This document shows, in pieces, positions 34,037 through 46,400 of a DNA stretch of 64,000 bases. Every line of letters starts with the position of its first letter. Position 1 is the stretch's first letter. Made by a program: the position numbers and the translations under genes. This stretch comes from Cloeon dipterum (Eukaryota; Arthropoda; Insecta; Ephemeroptera; Baetidae): the NCBI RefSeq assembly GCF_949628265.1, contig NC_088790.1:1740545-1804544 (forward strand), written 5' to 3'. A model generated the notes under the pieces. That model was not told the DNA's origin. It did not search any database and saw only the letters and a list, made by a program, of their open reading frames with translations.

Positions 34037-37000
34037 TCACAATTTGGTCGAGTCTGATTGTTTGTCGGCGCCATCTGCAGAATGGTTGAAAATGCTCAGC
34101 TGCTTTCCTGGGCTCTTGTTCTTAAGGCGCCAATCGTTGATCGCCCTCCAGATCCTTAGTTCCACTCCACCCCTGAACACATGCAGCAAAAAAATGTATC
34201 AGCGACCGAGACTCGGAGAAAAAGGTAAGTGGAATTTACCTCAGATTCATCCTTCGAAGGTCGTCCCGGCTGACATAGTGCAGAAGGTCGTCCAGCGTGT
34301 ACTCTTCCCACGCAATCTGTCCAAATTAAATTTCCAAAATTTTATTTTTCATTTTCTAATAAAAAAAATAATAAAAATGCAAGTTTCTGGGGTGATTAGA
34401 AGGGAATTAATTAGGATTGAAAGAAAAAGGGTTACTTAAAATATTAAAGATTAATTTTTTCCAGAATTTTTTTATCATTCGGAAGACATACCTTTTCCAG
34501 TGTATAGTTATCCAGCTCGAGAGAGCGCGCCCACTCTGCCAGTTTTGGGTCCAAGGACCACGCTGCGCTCTGGTGGACGTTGATTTGAGGCAGTCCGGAA
34601 TCAGCACTGCAATTTGCAAAAATATTTTTTGTGATGTTGGGATAGTTTTTCATTCAATCGCGTTTTAAATTGTTTAAAAATATTCTAAAATCGACAAAAT
34701 ATTAATGAAAATTATGAATAACAATAAAATAAATTAAAAATTATATTTTTGAAGAAAATTGTTTGTAAACAAATTGTTAATTAGGAATTATTATAATTTA
34801 AAAAAGCATTTTTAAAGTTCTGACCGAGCAGCAGAATCATTAAGTTCATCGAACTAATGAATTTCCAACGATTTAACGCAAATTAAAAGAAAATAAAACA
34901 TTATCAAAAGTTTCCTAATAAGTTGCAATAATTTATCGATTATTGTTTTTTTTTTCTTTGAGAAAGTACCTTGGGGTGGTGTGGTTTGACGCGTTGTCGG
35001 AGGGGAATCGCAGGAGCTGGGAAAGCATCTGCGTTTGATTGGTGCGCTCGTCGATGATGTGTTTGATCAGCTCCTGGTAGCACTTTTCGCTCTCCACCAG
35101 CTTCTTCAGCAGCCGCTGGTTTTCCGCGCGAAGAGTACTGATCTGCTCCAGACACTCGCTGCGGAATTTGGGCGTCGGGAAGCTGTCCAGCGTTTTGTGC
35201 GACTTGACAGAGTTGATCGTCGACATGCCCGACGTCGAGCCTTCCTGCTGAATGTCGCTCGAGCCCTGCTGCACCAGTCGCTCCTGACCAGCTAAGTTCG
35301 CACCAAGCTCTGACAAAATCACAGCAAACTATATATTTTTTGAGACAAAAAAAAAGTACAAACGACCCTGTTATGTTCATCCCTTCACAATTCACCCTCG
35401 AAAATAGTTGAATGATTCATTTTATTTATTAATTAAAACTTCAACCCCAAACACAACCCCTTGAAACAGCCACAAAGCATTTCTTGGGGCAAGTTCAGTA
35501 TAATTCACATTATACTACTTTATCTTACGGACTTATATGATAAGCTGTCATTTTAAATTGATAATTCATGATTGTTTTGTTAAAATAATAGAAATTCAGT
35601 TACAAAGGTTTATGTAAGTGATGACTTATTAATATTCTAGGAAGAAACAGTACAAATTACTAAAAAGAAGTGCTCTAAATCTACTAAAACTTCCACAAAA
35701 ACAAGAATTATTACTATAACAGAGGTGGGTAAAAATTGAATTTAGGAAAAAGGGGGAATATGTTGAAAAAAATCAACTCTTAATTTTTTTGCTAATGTCC
35801 TTCACTCAAATTAAAATTAAATCATTCTGATGAATCATGAAAATATGGAGAAAAGATAAAGACCTGGTGAGAGAACGGTGATAGCGGCTTGCACGGCATT
35901 GCGAACTAAATTATCTAGAGCAAACATCCAGTGCGGCTTGATGCTGTGCGACCGTAGCACCACGTTGACCTGCGAAAATCGCTCATTAAAAACCGCTATA
36001 AATTTTCAGATCGAACTCACAGCATTGTGGAAGAGATAAATAGCAGTGTGCAGTTGATTGATGGCGGCCGAGTCGAAATCCAGTTCTTCCTTCAAAATGT
36101 GAATCGCATTTTCGATGATTTCTCGATTCTGATCAGGGAAATAGTCTCTGAAGCCTTTCATCAGCACGAGGAGATGATTCTGATTATAAGATAACCGAGT
36201 TGATAAGACAAAAATGAGTGGAGATAAGTAGTGGCGAACCATGGACAAAACGGTGTCCTCGACGTCCGTCTCGATGCTCTTCATCCAAACGTCGCAAATC
36301 TTTTTCTCGTCCTGCGCGAGCACCCTGGTCAGGGTTGTCCTGCGCTGCGAGTCCTTTTTCAGCAAGTAGAAGCCGCCCTGCTCGTCAGACTCCTTCGGAG
36401 ACTCGATATCCGGGGAGAGAAGGGTGTTGTTCGAGAAGCGACGCACATTGAACGGATTGTCCTGCTCCAGCTCGCACGTCGAAATACTGAAATTGCAACT
36501 GATTTTCACAGATTTATCAAAATTGTCAAAGGAAATCTTCATATCATTTCGCTCTAATGTGCTGTTTTTGCCTGAAGCAAGTTTGCAAGTTACAAACTGG
36601 ACTGTGTTAAAAAAAATATTTCATAAATTATAAAAATTAACTATTAAATAAAAATTATTTTTCTGAGGCACAAAAATCACGTTAGCACGAAAGAAACCAA
36701 GACATTAAAACACTCTGTTAAAAACCCACTGCTGGGATCACATTTTTTTATTATTCCAATCGATTCCTGAGGGTCAGAAATAATTTTTTCAATCGAAAAT
36801 TGTTTGGAACCGAGCGAGCAGAAGGGCAAATTTGCGCAGTGGCGACTGAAAGGTTCAAAGTAACGTGCGTTTTGCTTTGCGCCTCTCCTCGCACGTCACA
36901 AAACAATTTTTATCCTGAGGAGTCGATCGGAACATACAAAAATATGTAAAGTTTCAGTGGGTTACAATTTAAATGATGCAGACATTCGATTTAATAATCT

Positions 37001-40000
37001 GATGATTATAGCATTAAATTATGGAGTTAATCGGCGATGACAAGGAAGACAAACACTGGGCGAATTACCTGGTGTACGAGAGAGCTGCTGGCATGCTGAT
37101 AGGGGTCAAGAGACCTTTATTTCTCGCAGAGGGGTTGGATTGTGTGATGCTGAAGCCGTTAGTGCTGCTCAAAGAGATCGGATCGAGGACAACATGCCAG
37201 AGGTTAGCAATCCAACGTGAAAGGTGTTTAATGATCAAAAGTTTAAAATGATAAATGGGGAACAAATTTAAACCAATTTAAAAAATCGAGAGCCGCTTGT
37301 ACCTTTCGTCCGGCGAGCTGGCCACCAGGCTCTGCGCCAGCTTCAGTTTGTCTGCGGGCACCGAGATGCTGCGGCTCAGCTCCTGGGAGGTTGATATCCT
37401 CGTCACTCCCTTCTTTTTCCTATCGATACAAATTTAATTTTTTATTTTAAATCGACTTAAAAGCCTTACTCTGTAAGGAACAGATCCTCGAGCAGTTCGG
37501 TGGCGGTCGCTCTCTTGTCAGGGAGCGGCTCGAAACATCTCAGGATGAAATTTTTGGCCTTTTCACTCAGTTCAGAGGGGATTTCAGGGTGGATTTTGTA
37601 GTAGCCCACCTTGAAAACAGCTGCTTGCGGCGAGCCCAGTTCAATGAAAGGAGGATTTCCAGTTGCCATTTCCACGATCGTGCATCCCAGAGACCAGATG
37701 TCGGCCTATTAAACACGAATTTTAATAAACTTTTCCTTTTAAATGGGTTGCAATCATTTTTACCGGAGCACCGTAACCTCGTTGGCCTTTGTCGATCACC
37801 TCTGGTGCCATGTACTGAAGGGTACCGGTGAACGTTTCTGTGCTCGGACACAAGCCGGCCAGTCGCTTCGAAGTGCCGAAATCAGAGATCTTGACCACGC
37901 CGCTGTACGTATTAACCAACACGTTGTCACCTTAAAAGAATTTCCATTAAATTGATCAGATAATTCAAAAACACAGCAGCTCACCTTTGATGTCTCGGTG
38001 GACGATTTTCTGGTCGTGAAGGTATTTGAGTCCTTCCAGGATCTGTTTGGTGTAGTAGCCGATGGTGGACTCGTTGCCCTTCAGAGGGCCCCACTTGGAC
38101 CTTAGCAGCGCGGACAAACTGCCTCCGGGCACCTGCTCCATGAAAATTTTGAAGTAGCCGCCTTCAGAAATGGAGCCGAGGTATTGCACGATGTTTCTGT
38201 GCCGCAATTGCGAGTGCAGCCGGATTTCTTCATGCAGCGGCTGCACGTCTCCTAGGTTTTTCTCAGGTATTTCCTTCACAGCAATTCTCACCTAGAAGTT
38301 ATTTCAGTTTTTTATTTTTACTACTTGCCCAAAAATATTGAGAAAGTGGCAACTGTCCGTCAAGGCGGTGACACCGGCAAAACAACAACAAATGACCTCA
38401 AAAAATAAGGAAGGTCGGTGACAGGCGAGGGTGAAAAATCTTCGTCAAGTACATATCGCAATATATGCTCGAAATTAGTGTAAACAGCATTAAAAACCGG
38501 CCTCTAAGTGAATCTCAGGTCAGAGTATCATGAAAAAGGTCGTTAGGGTATCCCTTGTAAAAGTCAAATCAAACACCTCTTCGATGAGGGGTCGTGAACA
38601 AAGATCGGACTAACAGCTGAATTTAAAAATGAAAATATAACCATTTTTTGAAATTTTGTACTTTTTGAAAATGTGATAAGCAAAAATTCGTAAAATTTGA
38701 TAAATAGTCCCATTTGGAAAAACCGCACACGGACGCTCCTTGCCAAGGGGCATCGATTGGTACTTGAATCAGCACCGTTGAGCCCATAGGGCCTCGCCTG
38801 GGCCCCGTAAACAAAAGTTTGAAATGTCACACTTCGCATTTTTGGACTTGAGAAAATTAATGACTCGGCTTCTATGGGTCCTACAGTTAAAAACCAAAAT
38901 TTTTCAGACTCGACGTGATATTCTGCGTCCTTTAGGATGAATTGCCGCCACCACCAACCCCCGCCGCCGCCCCGAAATACTGCGCTGTTTTTGTGTTTGG
39001 ATTATTTTTTATTTTATTTTTTGTTTTAATTCACCTAATCGCCAACTATGGTTTCAGACTTTTTATTTTTCTGGTTTTTGTTTCTGAGATATAAAAATTC
39101 TCAATAATAAAATAAAACGTAAATTCTTGTCTTTAATAGTGACTCACTTGCGTGTTGAGGTCTCTGGCTGCAAAGACGCTGCCGTAGGTTCCCTTTCCGA
39201 GGATGATTTTGCGCCCAGACTCGTCCAACTCATACTCGTACTTCATTTGCTCGGCAGGAACGTCAGCGTCTAAGTCTATGACGCCTTCCTGATCGACAGT
39301 CAGCTCAAGGATCAGGTCGTAGAACCTGTCCCTCGACTGGGCTGACGGAAGGTACATTTGGAAGTCGTCAGAGTTCTCGTGCACGTACAGGAACAGACAC
39401 CTTTCATCCCTTTTGTACAGACTGCGACCAGGAAATTTAGATTAATTGATAATCAAATTTTTTTGTTTTCATACAAAACCAATTTATCGCAGATCATAGT
39501 AAAAAAGACAAATTCCCGCGCTGAACCACTTTTTAAATTACCCGCAGAACCACGCCCCCATTTGGAGATTCCCGCGCGTTACGCCCTCCTCAAATGAACT
39601 CTCTTCATAGTTAATCCAATAAATGTTTTTTAATAATAGAAATACATAATATGAAATATGTAAAAATTCAGCAATAATTTCATTAATTTTCTTGTGCAAC
39701 TTGAATATTTATCGCTTTAAGATTTCTTACCTAACACTGCGAATCATATTGGCCGTGAAGAGCCAGTCATGCTTTTGTTTGCACATTCCTTTCATGCAGC
39801 CAATGCACAGATTCAAAACTTGGATCGACTTTTCCTCCGCGCCAAGGTTGAAGTTTACGAAACTCGGCATGAAAATTTTCTGCGGCTCCAAGATTAAAAC
39901 CTGAGAAAAGTAGACAGTAAATAATTATGACAATAGATAAATAAAGGAATTTACGGGAAATCGGATGGCTTCCCCCACTTCCTCGTTGGTGCACTCAATG

Positions 40001-42953
40001 AAATATTCCATCCAGAAATTGAAAATTTGTTCTTCAGGCGACACCTCGGCTTCCTCGTTTTTCTTGCGAAACCTGTTTATCAAGGTTATGTTGCCAATTG
40101 TTGATTTAAGATACCTGAAATGGCATGTGCATTTAGTCAAAACAAAAATATTGGGATAAGAATTAATTACCAATTGGGAGGCTTCAGCTTGAACATGCAC
40201 TCAGCGGCTTGGATTGCTTTCGAGTAGTTCTCGGCTAGAACGCTGATTTCAAAGAAGGTCGCAATGTCCCAGTACTCTTGGAGGGAAGACAGACTTCCCT
40301 TTTTGCCGATCAGATTGTTCAGGACCATACCTGAAATTGCATGATGAAATTACCATTTTTCTATTAATATTTGGAGCCAATAACCCCTAAATTAATGTTT
40401 TGATGACGAATCTGACGCACCTATGTGCTGCAGTTCTTCCGATTTGGAAAACTCATTTCCAGCAATGACGAGCAGCGTAGCGAGGTTGATGCCCGCGTAC
40501 TCGTTGGGCTGCACTTCAAATCCTTTTCTGTACCAGTGGATGGCGTTGGTCAAACTCTCCTGGTCCGTGTGTCTCGACTCGACGAAAATGTCTTTGTAGA
40601 TGCGGCCGCAGAGGCAGAGCATGTCAGGGTAGTGGTTCTCCTTCTTCTGCAGAGCTTTCGTGATCACCGTGAGCGCCAGTTCGCGGTCACCTTCGTTGTT
40701 TCGCCGGTTCAGAGCGAATGCGTACAAATACCTGAAAAATTCAAATGACATATATTATTTTCAAATTGCAAACGATTTTTTAGTCAAAATTGTGAGTGAT
40801 TTTAAGTGTTTAGCGAAACAAGCCACGCTTTAATTTTTTAGATTTTTAAAGAACCACGCCCCCAATTAAAAAATTTCAATGATTTTCCCGAACTGTGCGA
40901 TATAGTGTATACCGTCTTGCTATTTTTTGATACTTTTAATAACCACACCACGATTTAAAAACTCCCACGAGACTTCAGATGAAAAATCAAATTCCCATTT
41001 CCGTAAAACCACGCCCCCATTCCAAAATTCTTGCAGTTCTCCGCAGCAAGTCAAATTTTCTGATTTTCCGGTGGTTTGAGACACGCCTCCTTTTTTAAAT
41101 TATGTTGTTACAAAAAATTCGTAAACTCAAACCCGGACCGACCTGATTGCAGGCGTGTTTATGTTGCTCTTCTTGTTGGGTATGGTTTTGAGATCATCTA
41201 CCAACTGCACCATCGAATCGTAGTCTTGGATCTCCCTGAAGGATATTAAAACATTGAGGACGACCTCTCCAGAGATGACATTCGGGTCGTCCAGTCGTTT
41301 GCGCATGTTGTACAAATATTTGGCCAGGTCTTCGCCTGAAAACGAATCCCTCGCTTTGCGGAGGTCAGCCAGGAACTTTTCCTTCATGTGCGCTCTGCCG
41401 GTAACAATTTTTTATTAAATAATTCCACGGGGCTGTCAAATGAGTTACTTGGACTGGATTTCCACGTCTTGCAGCAGTTTTCGCAGCTTCGACGAGAGCG
41501 GTTGGCGAGTGTCGGGCGAGTTTTCCTCGCCGATCACGTTGGCCGTGGCCGGATTTGTGGTAAAACAGGTGCCACACTCAACCACTCGGTAGGAAATAAA
41601 GGTGTAGCTACCACAAGAAGTCTAAACGGAGCAGAATGATTATATCCGAAGTAATATTAAATGCTTTTACCTTTAATCGAAGGGTCGTGTCGAGATTTGT
41701 GTCGTTGAAAAGAAGAATGTTCTCCTTCATGCCGAAACTCTCCCTCACGCCAAGGTGGTAGAACAAGGCACTCTGCTGCTCCTGAATTGAGAGGTCGACC
41801 ACAGCCACGTCGGCATTGTAAAATGCGTCCAATACGTTCGCCTCTCCAAAATCAAGCCTCTTGAACTGAAAAATTCCATGAAAATTTAAATATTATGTCC
41901 AGAAATGGAGATGTATTAATTTTTATATTATGCAAAGACCGCTGAATCGTGAGTTTCATAGCATTCTGATGAATTTTTAAAAGCTTACATTTCATTAAAT
42001 TATTTATTATTGGTAACAACGTCAAATTTACGATTTTCCAACGCTATAGTGGCCTTTTATGAATTTACAGGAGCCACGCCCCCATTTCCAAATTCCCGCC
42101 GTCTCCCAGAGATCGCTATTCGGTGAGCCGTCGTTTGAATTTAAAATTTAGCCACGCCCCCATGTCAAAATTCTTGCTATTTTCCAGTAAAAATGATATA
42201 TTTCATGATTTTCCCGCGCATTACTACACATGCCACGCCTTCTTTATATAATTTTCCAATGTGCTACGCCCCCTATTTAAAATTCCCGCGAGTTCTCAGG
42301 ATATTATTCAACTTTAACGACTTTCCAGCGCTTCGCGAAATATGTCAAAGCCTATTAAATAATTTTTACTGGTAAATTACGCCCCTATTTCAAAGAAATC
42401 GTCAAATTTTACGGTTTTACCACATTTTAAAATCATTTTTTGCAACGCCTTCTTTCTAATATTTTCTGAAGAACAAAGACCCCATTTAAAAAGTCACGGA
42501 ATTTATCAGGAAAAAAGTTAAATTCAGAGATTTTTCTACGCAGTACAGAACGTGCCACGCCTCCTTTTTATGCTAGTTTCCAAAAAAAAAAAATAACGCG
42601 CCTATTTCCAGATTTCCTCTTATTATACAAGTAGATAAAACAAAACGAATTTTACTGACAACTCGCAAAATCAAATATATCATAATTGGCTGTTAAAATA
42701 ACAAAAAAAATGGATGCAGTCGAACCTGAATGTGCTGAAAAGCAGCATTGACGAGGGAGCAAGCGTGTTTGACACACTCGATGGCAGTCTTGCGGTGCAA
42801 CAGGTGCTCGGGGTTCTGCAGGTCCAACATGCAGACGACGTCCATCCTGGAGCGGCCGATGGAGGCGTCGCTGCTGTGTCCGCCCAGACTCTCGGTCTCG
42901 CTGCGCGCCTCCACGTGCGACTCGATAATCGACTCTATGTTTGTGACCGGCAT
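34037..42953 (-). CDS. Ask1: Apoptosis signal-regulating kinase 1 (MAP3K5/ASK1 family), complete, 21 coding exons
   Basis: Exons (high to low): 42953-42726, 41865-41671, 41621-41449, 41394-41143, 40731-40421, 40330-40171, 40114-39955, 39900-39731, 39421-39148, 38291-37985, 37930-37764, 37705-37470, 37419-37303, 37164-37069, 36486-36240, 36179-36021, 35969-35864, 35309-34970, 34606-34492, 34316-34240, 34172-34037. The reading frame closes at 1341 aa, close to animal ASK1 proteins. The N-terminal half matches the thioredoxin-binding and central regulatory regions ([33 protein letters not shown]). The kinase domain spans about 615-880: glycine loop GKGTYGS, AVKEI lysine, [16 protein letters not shown], and activation loop [16 protein letters not shown] is a plausible 14-3-3 site like the one known in ASK1. 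A coiled coil (about 1170-1215) and a SAM-like tail ([28 protein letters not shown]) follow. ASK1 phosphorylates MAP2Ks upstream of JNK and p38 under oxidative or ER stress. Exon 14 is the least certain (acceptor 37164 or 37167). Confidence 0.95.
36756..36931. mobile_element. Second foldback family, short copy in an Ask1 intron
   Basis: Left end TTCCAATCGATTCCTGAGGG and right end ATCCTGAGGAGTCGATCGGAA are inverted; the interior is shorter than in the other copies. Confidence 0.65.
39500..39600 (+). repeat. Single 110-bp repeat unit in an Ask1 intron
   Basis: ATTCCCGCGCTGAACCAC, AACCACGCCCCCATTT and GATTCCCGCGCG within one intron. Confidence 0.75.
40800..41110 (+). repeat. 110-bp dispersed repeat block in an Ask1 intron
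   Basis: About three units; AACCACGCCCCC occurs twice, with degraded TTTTCCCG cores. Confidence 0.8.
42010..42640 (+). repeat. 110-bp dispersed repeat block in the first Ask1 coding intron
   Basis: Five to six units; CCACGCCCCCATTTCC, TTTTCCCGCGCATT and GTGCCACGCCTCC are clear. Confidence 0.87.
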
Positions 42954-43421
42954 CCTCGTTCAATCTTGCCTGCGAGTCAGCGAATAAAGCTGATTAGACA
43001 CTTGTCCTTGGCAATAAATCCAAGTGCGCCGCGCTTGTTAAATATGGCGGCTTGGGTGCGCAACTCTAGAAAGATTTTATTCGGGGTCGATTGCACCGAG
43101 CCGAAGGGCCAACCCGACTCGGAATCATATGATTAAATTTCTGGTGTTGTTTGTGAGTCTGGCTATACGCGTCTGAATGACAATCAGACGAAATTCGTGC
43201 GAAAGATAGGTAAAGAGTGAACGCCCTCCCCAGCAACAGACTCGAATTCGGCAATGAATTTTTACGTCTCGGGAGTAAAAGTGGAGGGCAACGACTGAAT
43301 TGGACAGAAATCCCTTAAAACTTCGCCGACTTCATAGAGAACTTGAAAGGACATTTCGGAAAAGGCGATTTTGAGCCGAAATCCTCACCTTCGTCGCATT
43401 ATTTTGTTGTCGTCTAACTCC
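42954..43421. promoter_or_regulatory. Divergent spacer between Ask1 and the upstream first exon of the calponin gene
   Basis: This 468-bp stretch separates the Ask1 start codon (minus) from the ATG at 43422 (plus). It lacks the dispersed 110-bp repeat found in most other spacers here and contains an AAATATGGCGGC motif near 43040. Promoter function is inferred from position. Confidence 0.5.
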
Positions 43422-46400
43422 ATGGTCGCCTTCCCAGTAGTGCCACCTGCACCTGTTGACAAGGTAAGTTGCTGTTGGTGCTTCGGTTGGCAATGCGAGT
43501 CACGTGGTACTCCTATGATCTCGAACACACGCTGGCGGCATTCGCAATTGGGGAAAATTGACAAGCTGGATTTGACGGCATTAGCGCAAGGGCTTTAAAA
43601 GGCAGTTTGGGTGAAATGAAGGGCTCTGTTCGATTGTTTTTATAAATATTTATTGTAAATCGATATTATCAAAAAATATTTCTGTAAAAACAATATGTAT
43701 GTATTGGTTTTTTTAAGGTGGATTTTAACTTTTACCTGAAAATCCTGAAAAATGTCAGATTGCATGATTTTCCCGCGCTTTTCAAAAAAAGGCAAGCCTT
43801 TTTTATCTACCGGGGAAACACGCCCCAATTTCTATAAATTCCCGCGAGTCATCTGTAAAAAAAGTCAGATTATATTATTTAATGTTACGGATTTCCAGCG
43901 CTTTACAACATGAACCACGCCTTCTTTTTAAATTTACTAGGGAAGAACGCCCTTGTTTCAAAATTCTTAGGAGTTATCGGTGTGAAACCATAAAAATTTT
44001 CTATTATCCCGCACTTTGTGATACATATTATGCCGTGCCTCCATAACATCAATTTCCCCGAGAACCACGCCCCCATTTCAAATTTCCAGCGATTTCTTAT
44101 TAAAAACGTCCCATACTACGATTTTACCACACTACGTGACACGTGCCACGCCTCCTTTTTTAGCGCTTTATCGTGGTGGCCACGCCCCCATTACAAAATT
44201 ATCACGCTTTTTAGTTAAACGAGGTCAAATTTAACGATTCTCCCGCGATTTACAACATTGTGCTACGCCTTCTATTTTAATTTTCCTGCGAACCACGCCC
44301 CATTTAAAAATCCTGGGAAATCTCAGTAAAACTGCCAAAATGTTACTGTTTTCCCGCACTTTTTGACAAGTGCCACGCGTCCTTATCATCAATTTTCCTG
44401 AGAACCACTCCCCCTTTCAAAAATTCTCGCGAATTCGTAGTGAAATCGTCCAATTTATTGATTTTCCCGCGATTTACGACATTGAGTAACTCCTTATTTA
44501 TTATAATTTACCTGGAACCGCGCTCCCACTCCAAAATTTCTGTGGGTTACGCCTTCTTCCAGTGAACTTACAACCAAAAAGAAAATTACATTCTTAAATT
44601 AATATATATGAAGCAGAATTCTACAGACTCTTTCCCTGGCAACATTATTTATTCTGTTATTTTTTTTAACTATTTTCGCACTTGACTCTATTTTCGGAGC
44701 GATAGTCACGTACGAAAATGTTTTGCGGGAGCTTGGATATTTATTTTTCTAATCAAGCACAGTGTTGGCGGAAAGCGGAAGAGGATCTAGATATACATGC
44801 AGGGTTTGCGTGAACGTTGGGCCAAATCTCAAAAATAAACCTCTCTGGAGTGGAAATCCCTGGCAAGCGGGCGCGGCGCGCACGCTGATGTAAGATGCAC
44901 GAGTTTAGGCTGGAGCAGGCCATGGATAAAAGCCGAAAACGCGCGCAGAGCAGAGGAAGGGGGTGAAAAATACTCGTCTTGGCTCTCAATGTTGGTGTTG
45001 GCGCTCGTCGCCGCCGTCTAGCGTCATTTTCACTGCCACTCGGGTGCAAACACCACCTCGAAATTTCTCACCGTCTTTCGCTACTCGCTGCTCCAACACT
45101 TCAATATGCCCGTGAGTGTTTCTTTTCGCTCTTGTCCAAATTTAAAATTGGCAACAAAATTGAATTCATTTGATTTATTGATTGAATTTTAGCTTTGATT
45201 TGACAGAAAATAAACATAAATGTAAAAAGATTCTCTGAATTGAAATATTGGCGTCAATTTTAATTGTTTTTAACGTTAGCACGTGTATGCCATGAGATTA
45301 ACAAAATTTGTATTCGAATTGCTTAGCATGAATTGACAGAAAATGAATAAATTTATTTTACCTGCAACATTTCAATAAATAAAAATGGCATCAACCGTGC
45401 AATTTAGGGGCCAACCCAGCAAGAAATTGGATATCTTTCAGTATATACTTTTGAACAGCCTTTGTCATAGGGCGGATATCCTCGGATATCTGGGTAAAAA
45501 TGGTGTCGAATAAGATAATCTTTAAGTGACAAATTGAATCTTCTATTTTTACGATCGTATTTGTCGTTGTTGATCAAAGCCGTCAAAAATAAACATTTTG
45601 AAAAGGAAGATGCACGTTTATCGAGGGTGTTTCACATTCACGGGAGAGTAAAAGTAGTCGTTCAACCGCGCGCGGAGAATCTCTCCGGCCCTCTTTACAG
45701 CCAAATGCACCTGTCTGCATCACTCACTCGACGCAGCAAAAGTGTCTCGGCACTAAATTCAAATTACACACACCTCTAATGTCGAAAATAAACAGCAACG
45801 CACGCGAAATTTGAATTATTTATGGCTTATGCAAGAGCTAAAAATAGGAATCGGAATTTATGAGCACTTGTCCAGGATCCGTGTTGCAAAGTTGAGCAAT
45901 CGCATTCTATTTGCATCGCCCTTTGATTCGAGTTGACGCTCTAATTAGTCTAATTTGACTAATTCAAAACTGATTGTCGCAGCTTAATTAATTAGCGGCA
46001 AGAATTCCTGTTGGCGCGCGCGAACAACTCATCGCGAGTGTAAATTAAACAACACCGCGGCTTGTTGCTCAATCCGAAATCTTGCTGCAACTTGTGAAAC
46101 TTATTGATTTAATTAAAATTAATGCCAGTGCATGAACTCATCCCTTAGGATTCAGTTGAAGCCAAAATTGAACTAAGTAGTAGCGTAAATTTTTTAGAAA
46201 AGCGGCTTCAAATTTAGCAATCTGTCTCCTTACTTGACAATTGTCACCCGGTGTATCGATCCACATTAATTGTAATTTTTTCATTTTAAATTTGCATCCT
46301 TTCACGCAATTAACCCATTAAGCACGCCTTTTATTTTTAAACCGCGATGAATTTGAAAACCGCACCGGCATTTTAATTGCGAAAGCATCCTCCTACTCAG

